DNA of 64,000 bases. Source: Methylocapsa aurea (GTDB lineage: Bacteria; Pseudomonadota; Alphaproteobacteria; Rhizobiales; Beijerinckiaceae). Under the pieces are notes generated by a model that saw only the letters and a list, made by a program, of their open reading frames with translations, made no database searches and was not told where the DNA came from. Below, piece by piece: positions 8,994 to 16,788 of this stretch. A program made the position numbers and the translations under genes. How positions within the stretch are numbered: position 1 is the first letter of the stretch; each line of letters starts with the position of its first letter. The stretch covers positions 1 to 64,000 of the forward strand of contig NZ_JQKO01000015.1 in the NCBI RefSeq assembly GCF_000746085.1. The letters run 5' to 3'.

Positions 8994-9464
8994 ATGCCGA
9001 AGCTCGCCACGGTCGCATTCGCACTCTTCATGCTCGCCATCGCGGCGCCCGCTCGATCGGGCGAAAACGAGACATATGTCGCCGCGCGGAACTTCATCGC
9101 GGCGCTCACGGAGCTGGACGACTCCCTGCGGCGCTATCACGACCTTGTAACGGCCGCCGGAATCAACTCCTACGAGGCGCCGGCTCTCTGCGCCGAGGTC
9201 ACTCCCGACCCCGAAAACGTGCCCGACGAACATGTCCCGCTTGAGGACCTTTTGAAAAAGAACAAAATTTCCCTGTCCGACGCCCGCACTCTTTGCCGCG
9301 CCTTCGCCGCCGAACGCAGCAGCATCGAAAAAGCCAAAGCGGCGAACCTGGCCGCCGCCACTGAATGCGCCGCCCACCGCGTTCCCGCCTGCGACCAGGC
9401 CAATGAGGCGGTCGCGGCGCAAAAGGCGTCTCGCGCCCGCATGACGCTCGGCGGACCGCAATAA
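8994..9464 (+). CDS. Small exported hypothetical protein
   Basis: The 156-residue product has a clear Sec signal (MPKLATVAFALFMLAIAAPARS). The mature part is helical and polar, with four cysteines (around residues 63, 98, 124 and 132) that could form disulfides in the periplasm. The start follows AAGGACA. No family is recognised. It converges on the L,D-transpeptidase gene, ending 14 bases before that gene's stop. Confidence 0.65.
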   Translation: MPKLATVAFALFMLAIAAPARSGENETYVAARNFIAALTELDDSLRRYHDLVTAAGINSYEAPALCAEVTPDPENVPDEHVPLEDLLKKNKISLSDARTLCRAFAAERSSIEKAKAANLAAATECAAHRVPACDQANEAVAAQKASRARMTLGGPQ

Positions 9465-9477
9465 TTAAGCTCAAACG

Positions 9478-10659
9478 TCAATCGATGAATGTGGCGGGCA
9501 GAATCGGCATGGCGCCCGCCATCAAGGACTGAACCTTCGGCGTTGGCCGCCCCAACGGGTAGCACATCGGCGCCGGCGCGAATGCCGATAGCTCGGCCGC
9601 CGATGAAGAGGCGGCGGCTGCCGGTTGCGGGGCCGCCGCCTCAAGCGGTGTCGCGTCCTTCGCCGCATTGGGCGCCAGGGACGCGGTCGCTGGGCTGCGC
9701 CGCTTCGGACGGGCCGGCGTGACGATGACATCGAGCCCAGCATAGGCCAGCGCCTCGGGGCGGCTGACTTCGCCTAGAAACGCGCCCTGGCGGGCAAGCT
9801 CGAGGAAAGCGGGGTGCTGGCCTCCATCCGCATAGGTGGTCCGCACCGCGGCGCCGCCGTCGGCTATGAGCGCCGCGACGCGCGCCTCCTCTTCATCGCG
9901 CCGCGCCGCCGCAAGCGCTTCTTTTTCGGGATCGGCCGAAGCGGCGAAAACATAGCGGCCGGCGGCGACGCCGACGACTAGCTCTTCGCCCGTGGCCTCG
10001 AAACGATCCGAACCCTCCTTCAATTGCCGCCAGAACGCGATATTCGGGTCGGAGCGGTACTTGGCCATGTTCTGCGCGGTCATCCGAAATGGATAGGCCT
10101 GAAACTGGAACGCCGGCTGGCCGCCTCTCAACGCATCGCGAGCGAGGGCGTAAATCTCTCCGACGCCCTTGTCAGTCATCGCGTAGCAGCCCGCCGAGGA
10201 GCATGTCCCATGCACCATCAGATAGGAGCCCGAGCCGCCATGAGCCCGGTCATAGGCGTTGGGATAGCCGGTATCGAATGAAAGATAATAGGCGGAATTC
10301 GGGTTCATCTGCTTGGGACCGACCGAATAGAACCCTTCGGGGGTCTGACGATCGCCGGCCTTCGACTTTGGACCGAGCTGCCCTGACCAGCGGCAGATTG
10401 GGAACGCCTTCAACAAGACGAAGCGTCCATTCTTGGCCTTCTTCCAGATTTCCAGCTCCGCTTCCTTCTTGTAGGAGCGGATGAGGATCGGCGCCGCCGC
10501 TGTCGTTTCTCGCGCCTTCATCAAGGCGAGCGTCGCCGCCGGAATTGGCGCACCGCTTTTGTCCGACTGCGCCAAGGCGGGGGCGCTCCCTTGGCTAAGG
10601 AGAAGCGCAGCCAGGCAGCCCACTGCGCGCCAAACCGCGATCTTTGACCTAAGGTCCAT
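9478..10659 (-). CDS. L,D-transpeptidase family protein (YkuD domain, YafK-like)
   Basis: A 393-residue periplasmic enzyme. A signal peptide follows the chosen ATG at 10659 (MDLRSKIAVWRAVGCLAALLL); a longer frame upstream lacks a sensible signal. The YkuD domain spans about residues 60-220. It contains the catalytic motif HGTCSSAGCYAM with Cys158 as nucleophile and the upstream His. YkuD enzymes link peptidoglycan stem peptides through meso-diaminopimelate (3-3 crosslinks), attach lipoproteins, or in YafK/DpaA cleave such links. The text after the domain (FQAYPFRMTAQNM) fits the YafK subgroup. The C-terminal 170 residues are alanine- and proline-rich and low in complexity. A second L,D-transpeptidase of a different type lies at 24293-25651. 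Confidence 0.85.
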   Translation of the reverse strand: MDLRSKIAVWRAVGCLAALLLSQGSAPALAQSDKSGAPIPAATLALMKARETTAAAPILIRSYKKEAELEIWKKAKNGRFVLLKAFPICRWSGQLGPKSKAGDRQTPEGFYSVGPKQMNPNSAYYLSFDTGYPNAYDRAHGGSGSYLMVHGTCSSAGCYAMTDKGVGEIYALARDALRGGQPAFQFQAYPFRMTAQNMAKYRSDPNIAFWRQLKEGSDRFEATGEELVVGVAAGRYVFAASADPEKEALAAARRDEEEARVAALIADGGAAVRTTYADGGQHPAFLELARQGAFLGEVSRPEALAYAGLDVIVTPARPKRRSPATASLAPNAAKDATPLEAAAPQPAAAASSSAAELSAFAPAPMCYPLGRPTPKVQSLMAGAMPILPATFID

Positions 10660-10939
10660 TCGCCGCCTCGGGCATTGTTGAGCTTTGCGAGAGCATATCC
10701 TCAAAAGGATTGCGAACTTATTGGCCAAGATCATGGCGCAAGACAACCCAAGCGAAAGCCGGACCCATGCCTTTCGCTGTGGCGATGCGTCCCGTCCTCC
10801 GGCTCGCTCATGGAAGGCGGTGCAGAAAGCAGGCTGGGACGTCGGCCCCCGTCGGTGATCTTATCGGACGGGGCGCGGGGCGCTATAATGCATGATGCGG
10901 CGGGGGAGCCAGCAGGCGCCAAACCACGGAGCAGACAGG

Positions 10940-11944
10940 ATGAAGCATCGAACCCTTGGCCGCAATGGCCCGGAGGTCTCCGCAATCGGTCTGGGCTGCA
11001 TGGGCATGTCCGATCTTTATGGCCCCGCCGACCGCGCCGAAAGCCTCGCCACCCTCCATGCCGCGATCGAGGCCGGAGTGACCCTGCTCGACACCGGAGA
11101 TTTCTATGGCATGGGCCACAATGAAATGCTGATCCGCGAGGGCTTGGAAGGCCACCGCCGCGACGATCTCCAGATCAGCGTCAAATTCGGCGCCTTGCGC
11201 GATCCCGCCGGAGGCTGGATCGGCGTCGATTGCCGGCCGGCGGCGGTGAAGAATTTCGCCGCCTACTCGCTGCGCCGGCTTGGCGTCGATCATATCGACA
11301 TCTACCGCCCGGCGCGGCTCGACCCGGCGACCCCGATCGAGGACACGATCGGCGCCATCGCCGATCTGATCAAGGCCGGCCATGTCAAACATGTCGGACT
11401 GTCCGAGGTCGGCGCCGCGACGATCCGGCGCGCCCATGCCGTCCACCCCATCTGCGACGTGCAGATCGAATATTCGCTGATCTCGCGCGGAATCGAGGAT
11501 GAGATTCTGCCCGCCTGCCGCGAACTCGGAATTGGCGTCACCGCCTATGGCGTCCTCTCTCGCGGCCTCATCAGCGGGCACTGGTCGCAAGCGCGGGCGG
11601 GCGCAACGGACTTTCGCGGCTTCAGTCCGCGCTTCCAGGGTCAGAACCTCGAAGCCAATCTCGCTTTGGTGGAGCGGCTGCGCTCCATCGCCGCCGCCTT
11701 GGGCGGATCGGTCGCCCAGATCGCGATCGCCTGGGTTCTGGCGCAGGGCGCAGACATCATTCCCCTGGTAGGGGCGCGGCGGCGCGACCGCCTCGACGAA
11801 GCCTTGGGCGCCCTCGATCTCGCCTTGTCGTCGGAGGATCTGGCGGCGCTCGCCGAGGCGATCCCCGCCGGCGCCGCGGCGGGAGAACGCTACGACGCCG
11901 CCCAACTCGCGCATTTGGACAGCGAGAAGAAAGCCTCCGCCTAG
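10940..11944 (+). CDS. Aldo/keto reductase lacking the usual catalytic His
   Basis: The 334-residue product begins MKHRTLGRNGPEVSAIGLGC, the normal start of a YajO/AKR11-13-type NADPH-dependent aldo/keto reductase; the ATG at 10940 is preferred over one 48 bases upstream. The barrel residues Asp51 and Tyr56 (DTGDFYG) and Lys82 (SVKFG) are present. The fourth tetrad member, normally His in a YxxHR-like motif, is replaced: the motif reads IYRPARLDP with Ala125 at that place. The C-terminal cofactor region (IIPLVGARRRDRLDEALG) is intact. The enzyme should still bind NADPH, but its carbonyl reduction may differ from the textbook mechanism. It stands alone and is followed 83 bases later by the M32 peptidase gene. 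Confidence 0.85.
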   Translation: MKHRTLGRNGPEVSAIGLGCMGMSDLYGPADRAESLATLHAAIEAGVTLLDTGDFYGMGHNEMLIREGLEGHRRDDLQISVKFGALRDPAGGWIGVDCRPAAVKNFAAYSLRRLGVDHIDIYRPARLDPATPIEDTIGAIADLIKAGHVKHVGLSEVGAATIRRAHAVHPICDVQIEYSLISRGIEDEILPACRELGIGVTAYGVLSRGLISGHWSQARAGATDFRGFSPRFQGQNLEANLALVERLRSIAAALGGSVAQIAIAWVLAQGADIIPLVGARRRDRLDEALGALDLALSSEDLAALAEAIPAGAAAGERYDAAQLAHLDSEKKASA

Positions 11945-12027
11945 CGCTCTCCCCCCGGGGCCGCTTTTCATTTCAGGCGCAATGGTTAAGACTGGGCTTT
12001 GACAAAAGGCATTCCGCGAGACAGCCA

Positions 12028-13524
12028 ATGGACTCCTATCGCTCGCTTGAGCAGAAATTCGCCCGCTTAGGCGCGATCAACGACGTCATAGGCGTCCTCA
12101 ATTGGGATACCGAAACCACCATGCCGGACGGCGCGGCCGATAGCCGCTCGGAACAATTGTCAACATTGGAGGGGATGGCGCATGGGCTGCTCGCCGCGGC
12201 CGAGACCGGCGAACTGCTGCAGCGGGCCGAGGAGACCGCGGACGCACTTGACGATTGGCAAAGCGCCAATCTGCGCGAGATGCGGCGCGCCTATCTTCAT
12301 GCCGCAGCGGTTCCCGAGGACCTCGTCGAGGCGAACTCCAGGGCGGTGTCCAGGTCGGTCATGGCTTGGCGGCAAGCGCGCAAGGCCAGCGATTTCGCCG
12401 CAATGCTGCCTTATCTTGCCGAGGTGCTCGATCTCCAGCGCCAGATCGGCGCGATCAAGGGCGAGGCGCTTGGATTGTCGCCCTACGACGCCCTCCTCGA
12501 TGGCTACGAGCCGGGGATGCGCCAAGCCAAGATCGACGGGCTCTTCGCGGCTCTGCGCGCCGAGTTGCCAGGCCTGATTCAGGCGGCGCAGGCGCGCCAG
12601 CAAAGCCTGCCCTCAGTCCAAGCCTTGACTGGCCCCTTCCCGATCGACAGCCAAAGGCGTCTTGGCGAGCGGCTCATGACGGCGGTCGGCTTCGATTTCG
12701 ACCGCGGCCGCCTCGACGTCAGTTTGCATCCATTCTGCGGCGGCGCGACCGACGATGTCCGGATCACCAGCCGCTACAACGAGGACCGGTTCATCAGCGG
12801 CCTTATGGGCGTGCTGCATGAGACCGGCCACGCGCTTTACGAGCAGGGCCGGCCAGCCGCTTGGCGGCGCCAGCCGGTCGGGTCGGCCCGGGGCATGGCG
12901 CTGCACGAGAGCCAGTCGCTGCTGATCGAAATGCAGGCCTGCCGCTCCCGCGCGTTCACGGAATTTTTGGCGCCCCTCCTGCGCGAGGCCTTCCAATGCG
13001 AGGGCCCGGCATGGAGCGCCGAAAATCTTTACCGCCATCTGACCGCGGTAAAGCCAGGATTGATCCGGGTTGACGCCGACGAAGTCACCTATCCGGCCCA
13101 TGTCCTGCTGCGCTACGATCTCGAAAAGGCGCTGATTGGCGGCGATCTTCGCCTGGCGGATCTGCCGGCGGCATTCAATGAGGGCATGAAGGAGTTGCTC
13201 GGCCTAGACGTGCCGAATGATGGCTTGGGGTGTCTTCAGGACATCCATTGGCCGGGCGGGAGCTGGGGCTATTTCCCGACCTATACGCTGGGAGCGATGG
13301 CGGCCGCGCAGCTCTTCGACGCCGCCGGCCGCGCCGATCCCGAGATTCCCCTGGCGATTGGACGCGGCGATTTCGAGCCGCTCCGGTCCTGGCTGCGCAT
13401 CAATGTCCATGCGAAGGGCAGCTTGCTGGAGATGGATGAGCTTCTGATTGCGGCGACAGGTCAACCACTCAGCGCGGAAACATTCCAAAAGCATATTTCG
13501 ACGCGCTACCTGGGAGATTCCTGA
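12028..13524 (+). CDS. Metallocarboxypeptidase, M32 family (Taq type)
   Basis: A 498-residue cytoplasmic zinc peptidase that removes C-terminal amino acids from peptides. The zinc site HETGH is at residues 264-268 and the third ligand is Glu294 in ALHESQS, as in Taq and Pfu carboxypeptidases. Length is normal for the family (about 500). Other family signatures are visible: DVRITSRYN before the zinc site and NLYRHLTAVKPGLIRVDADE after it. No signal peptide. Likely role in peptide turnover. Confidence 0.92.
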   Translation: MDSYRSLEQKFARLGAINDVIGVLNWDTETTMPDGAADSRSEQLSTLEGMAHGLLAAAETGELLQRAEETADALDDWQSANLREMRRAYLHAAAVPEDLVEANSRAVSRSVMAWRQARKASDFAAMLPYLAEVLDLQRQIGAIKGEALGLSPYDALLDGYEPGMRQAKIDGLFAALRAELPGLIQAAQARQQSLPSVQALTGPFPIDSQRRLGERLMTAVGFDFDRGRLDVSLHPFCGGATDDVRITSRYNEDRFISGLMGVLHETGHALYEQGRPAAWRRQPVGSARGMALHESQSLLIEMQACRSRAFTEFLAPLLREAFQCEGPAWSAENLYRHLTAVKPGLIRVDADEVTYPAHVLLRYDLEKALIGGDLRLADLPAAFNEGMKELLGLDVPNDGLGCLQDIHWPGGSWGYFPTYTLGAMAAAQLFDAAGRADPEIPLAIGRGDFEPLRSWLRINVHAKGSLLEMDELLIAATGQPLSAETFQKHISTRYLGDS

Positions 13525-13622
13525 GCGGCTTATGAGCCCGCCGGAACATGCTCGGACGTCTTGATGTCCTATCGACCGACCGGACTGGCGCCGATGAAGC
13601 CAATCGGCTGGCGAGACCCAGC

Positions 13623-13874
13623 TTATTTCGAGGGTTGTCCGTGGTTGCGGGCATGATGAGAGCGTTTTTGTTTCCTGAGGCCCCAGCTCTGCGCAATGCC
13701 CGGGCCCGCCGTATAGCCGATCACGCCGCCAGCCACCGCGCCAACCGGGCCGCCAACCAAGAGCCCGGCGACCGCACCCATGGCGCCGTCACCGAGGCGC
13801 TCTTGCGCGCTCGAAAATGAAGGCGCGCAAATCATGGCCAGAGACGCTGTTACGACCAAAAGAGCTTTCTTCAT
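13623..13874 (-). CDS. Small exported glycine-zipper protein
   Basis: An 83-residue product with a signal peptide (MKKALLVVTASLAMICAPSF) and a glycine-rich hydrophobic segment (GAMGAVAGLLVGGPVGAVAG) with GxxxG spacing typical of glycine-zipper envelope proteins, ending in a basic His-containing tail. AGGGA lies upstream of the ATG at 13874. Function unknown; probably inserted in or attached to a membrane. Confidence 0.7.
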   Translation of the reverse strand: MKKALLVVTASLAMICAPSFSSAQERLGDGAMGAVAGLLVGGPVGAVAGGVIGYTAGPGIAQSWGLRKQKRSHHARNHGQPSK

Positions 13875-14243
13875 CAAATATCCCTGTTGCTGCGCGCACG
13901 GCGCCGATAATCACGGATCGCCGCTGCGCCTGACGGATTCTCATCCGATCGCGTGAAAATTATAGGGAGAGATCGCGTTCATTCGAAGGCGGCGGCGCTT
14001 TTTGCGTATCCGCCAGCGGCAGGCCTGGGATGAAGTGGCGGCGAACGCCAGGATACTTGGCGCGCAGGTCAGGATAAAACCGAAACCAATGCTAGGAAGA
14101 AGTTTGCCGAAGCCGAGTCCGTCTGACCCAGGCTCAGGCGTGTTTGCCCGCAAAGGCAAACTTCGCGGCTCATATGGTTCGCGACCTTTTGCCGATCAGC
14201 CCAATGAGAACCTGCGCGCCACTGTGGCGCGCTGATGGCTAAG
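13875..14243. other. Intergenic region, no gene supported
   Basis: Short frames on both strands have no ribosome binding sites or recognisable composition. A hairpin with 7-bp arms (GTTTGCC/GGCAAAC, six-base loop) lies at about 14142-14161 and could act as a terminator for the gene reading in from 14244. Confidence 0.4.
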
Positions 14244-14489
14244 CTAATCGCCTCTTCCGCAAGCTTGGCGATATCTACGGCAATTGCCTTCGCCTTGCTC
14301 GCCTAACTCCTCTTTGTGGAGACAAGCTCTCCGCAGTTCCCCACAATTCGGTGAAACAGACCGGCCTTGGCGATGTTGCCCAGACTCTATTCGGACGCCT
14401 CCGGGCCCAAACTCGACACCCTGTGAGAACCCCGAAGCAGGAAAAGCAAGAAAAGCCGCCGCAGCTAGGGCGAGTGCATACGTGCGCAT
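14244..14489 (-). CDS. Small exported cysteine-containing protein
   Basis: The 81-residue product starts at 14489, with a strong AAGGAGG seven to thirteen bases upstream; the frame continues further 5' but that start decides the gene. Signal peptide MRTYALALAAAAFLAFPASG. The mature part has the short run VEFGPGGVRIE and then three cysteines in NCGELRRACLHKEEL and NCRRYRQACG-type contexts (four Cys in total). Similar small exported proteins are common in Hyphomicrobiales but have no assigned function. Confidence 0.7.
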   Translation of the reverse strand: MRTYALALAAAAFLAFPASGFSQGVEFGPGGVRIESGQHRQGRSVSPNCGELRRACLHKEELGEQGEGNCRRYRQACGRGD

Positions 14490-14734
14490 TAGAAATCCTC
14501 CTTGTGTACCAATCGCCAACTGAGGAGGGACGTGATTGGTTCCGGGCTGCGATCTCCGCTGCACCTGCGACGGGGCATGGCCCCAAAACATGAGGACGTC
14601 GCTCTACCCCATCCGCAATATTCGGGGCTTATGTGGATCGCGCAAGCTCGAATGGCTGACAGCGCTGGAGCGATCCGAAAACATCTCGGAAGGTGTGAAG
14701 GTGATCAACAAACTGGCGCCATCTGCGCCAGATT

Positions 14735-15070
14735 CTAAGGCCCGCAGCGTTTCTCGGCGACGAAGTCTACGCTGGCGCTTTCAAACTCGACGATGAATGT
14801 CTCGACGGTCGTGGCTTCTGCTGATTCCTGACGCGCTCCCGTCTTCGCGTCGTAATCGTAATTTCCGCCTTTGGGCACATCGAGCCAATAATCGACGAAA
14901 CCTTCTTCCGCCTGAACGTCGTAGGCTAGGTCATCCCAAGGGCCTACTTCAAAGCGGCAAAAGCATTCCACGACGAAGTCCCGCCATGCGTCGCATTCGC
15001 CATCCTGGGCCACAGTTCTGTTATAGCCGCGCATTTCCTGGATGAGTCTGTTGAGCGTCATTGTTGTCAT
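14735..15070 (-). CDS. Hypothetical acidic protein
   Basis: A 111-residue, acidic, cysteine-containing protein (MTTMTLNRLIQEMRGYNRT...). It is rich in Asp and Glu and has an aromatic cluster (FVDYWLDVPKGGNYDYD). No signal peptide, no membrane segment, no family recognised. Codon use matches its neighbours, and the long run of polar and aromatic residues argues for real coding. Confidence 0.55.
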   Translation of the reverse strand: MTTMTLNRLIQEMRGYNRTVAQDGECDAWRDFVVECFCRFEVGPWDDLAYDVQAEEGFVDYWLDVPKGGNYDYDAKTGARQESAEATTVETFIVEFESASVDFVAEKRCGP

Positions 15071-15737
15071 CGGACTTGTCCGGTAGCCATCTTGTTTTGG
15101 ACTCTATACAATTCATCACATTTGAAAAAGTTCCATAACGACGCCAAACGCGTCGAGGTCGATTCGTGTTCTAGAGCGCGTTCCGATTGGATGGAATCAT
15201 CCAATCGATAAGAACTCGTTCCAGATCAATAAGTTGGAGCATGTTCTTTTGAGACATCGGATATATCCGATGTCCAAATATCGAAAAAGTCGATCAACTT
15301 TTTCGGAACATGCTCTAGGGGAGCGGAGGCGATGGCTCGAGCTCTGAAAGAGAATATGCGCCGCGCCAATTCGGCTCAGCAGCGACGCATCAGCACATTG
15401 GCAAGCCATCCTGGCAGGCAAGCTGGACGGCAAGAGTTGTGACGGATCGGGCCGAAAAGCCAGCGTCGACGTTGTTCAGCGTTCCGGCTACCGGGCAGTC
15501 TGCGACGGCGGGACCTTCGCGGCGGGCAATCGGCCTCGCGCATGAGGTCAAGGTAGTCGCGCTCCATGTCTTCAATCACACGCTCGTCGTTTTCCGACGC
15601 TCAGCGAGAAGCTGGCCCGCCCACATCTGGCCACAGGTCGCAGCGGCGACTTGGATTTGTCAAAAACGTCTGGTCGAGTCAGGTTGCGATCGGACCAGCG
15701 ACGATCTGGGGAATGTTCGTTAGATGGGAGAGAACAA
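15071..15737. other. Intergenic region with type B repeat and a possible 36-codon frame
   Basis: The repeat at 15173-15319 is listed separately. At 15332-15442 a 36-codon plus-strand frame (MARALKENMRRANSAQQRRI...) is preceded by GGAGCGGAGGCG, so a very small basic protein is possible. The rest, 15443-15737, holds short frames on both strands with no clear product. Confidence 0.35.
15173..15319. repeat. Dispersed repeat type B, copy with two hairpins
   Basis: Begins AGAGCGCGTTCCGATTGG and ends GGAACATGCTCTAGG. It shares the core GACATCGGATATATCCGATG (part of a 22-bp palindrome) with the copy at 8259-8378. It also holds a second hairpin, CGAAAAAGT...ACTTTTTCG, between that core and the end. 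The outer arms GGAGCATGTTC and GGAACATGCTC also pair. Confidence 0.75.
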
Positions 15738-15887
15738 ATGCTTGAAACTATAGCAGTTATCCTCATTGTCCTCTGGTTGCTGGGCTTGGTCTCTTCCTAC
15801 ACAATAGGCGGGTTCATTCATATTCTCTTGGTTATAGCGGTCATCGTGATCGTGCTGCGTTTAATTCAAGGCCGAGGCATCCTGTAG
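15738..15887 (+). CDS. 49-residue lmo0937-family membrane protein
   Basis: A two-helix micro-protein (MLETIAVILIVLWLLGLVSS, then TIGGFIHILLVIAVIVIV, ending LIQGRGIL). The sequence and length match the lmo0937 family of tiny membrane proteins of unknown role, often found near stress-response genes. GGGAGAG lies upstream of the ATG at 15738. A longer frame starting at 15651 would add a polar N-terminus not seen in the family. Confidence 0.85.
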   Translation: MLETIAVILIVLWLLGLVSSYTIGGFIHILLVIAVIVIVLRLIQGRGIL

Positions 15888-16032
15888 CGGCGCGTGAATG
15901 TGATCACCCTCCTTTTTTAGCCCTCGATATAGGAGGCCGAACCGGATTGAGCCCAAAGCGCACCGCGCGGGCAATCATGTCGATCGTCGAGATTGAAGGC
16001 GGCGCGCCAGATCCGTCCGACGCGCCAGAGGG

Positions 16033-16290
16033 TCAAGCGGCTGCGTTGTGCTCCTCCGCGAGGATAAAGCAGCGGTTCGCGCTAGGCTTGAACGCCAGAT
16101 GGATAACCCTTGTCTTTTCGCGGCCGTCGTCTAGGCGAATGTCGTAATTCGCCATTGATTTGGGTCCCGCCTCGTGCGCCGCGATGATCTCGCCGTCGCC
16201 GCTCGGATTCGCTGCATCGCCTGGGTATCCGGTGAAATGAATCCTCTGGCCGACTTTGAGGTCGTCATATTTACGGGGTTCCGTCGTCAT
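16033..16290 (-). CDS. Small hypothetical beta-rich protein
   Basis: An 85-residue product from the ATG at 16290 (MTTEPRKYDDLKVGQRIHFT); an in-frame ATG 15 bases upstream is an alternative. The pattern of short strands with GEIIAAHEAGPKSMANYDIR and DDGREKTRVIHL suggests a small barrel, perhaps SH3-like. No family is named. It is probably cytoplasmic. Confidence 0.6.
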   Translation of the reverse strand: MTTEPRKYDDLKVGQRIHFTGYPGDAANPSGDGEIIAAHEAGPKSMANYDIRLDDGREKTRVIHLAFKPSANRCFILAEEHNAAA

Positions 16291-16622
16291 CTTTTCGATC
16301 TCCATCGAAGCGAAGCGCCTCGGTGACGCCGCTCGCAGGCGGCGCTTCACAAGCGCTCAGACGTCCGGGTTTAAAGTTCAGGCCAAATCATCAATCCTCG
16401 CTATCGGATCGCGCCGTCGGATTTCATCCCTTGGCTCACGAATTCGAGGCTTACGCTGCGGCCGATGTTTCCCCGAATTTCGCTCTCTCGCTATCGAGGT
16501 CGGCAAGGGATCGTAGTCGGCAGAAGGCCGCGCCAATCACCAACGTTTGGCGGCGGCTTTCCGAAAAATTTCCTTACGGATGACTATCCGCCACAAAAAT
16601 AAAGCTAACTAATTGAAATCAT
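16291..16622. other. Intergenic region, no gene supported
   Basis: Between a small minus-strand gene and tRNA-Glu. Only short frames without ribosome binding sites are present. The stretch 16570-16620 is AT-rich and lies just past the tRNA 3' end. Confidence 0.4.
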
Positions 16623-16698
16623 TGGCGCGCCCAAGGGGAATCGAACCCCTGTTTTCGCCGTGAAAGGGCGACGTCCTAGACCGCTAGACGATGGGCGC
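16623..16698 (-). tRNA. tRNA-Glu (UUC)
   Basis: Read on the minus strand, a 76-base cloverleaf runs from GCGCCCATCG to an encoded CCA. The acceptor stem is GCGCCCA/TGGGCGC, the anticodon loop CTTTCAC carries TTC, and the T loop GGTTCGATTCC is canonical. tRNA-Glu recognises GAA and GAG. Confidence 0.95.
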
Positions 16699-16788
16699 GG
16701 AAGCTGGCGAGATCGCATTGCAAGATTTGCTCAGCCGGGCGGACATATAAAGGGCGGCGGCTGGACTGGCAAGTTCAACTATGCGCTT

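Noticed and set aside
14002-14235. 77-codon plus-strand frame
   Set aside because: No ribosome binding site, no recognisable fold, and a hairpin inside; it is more likely spacer.
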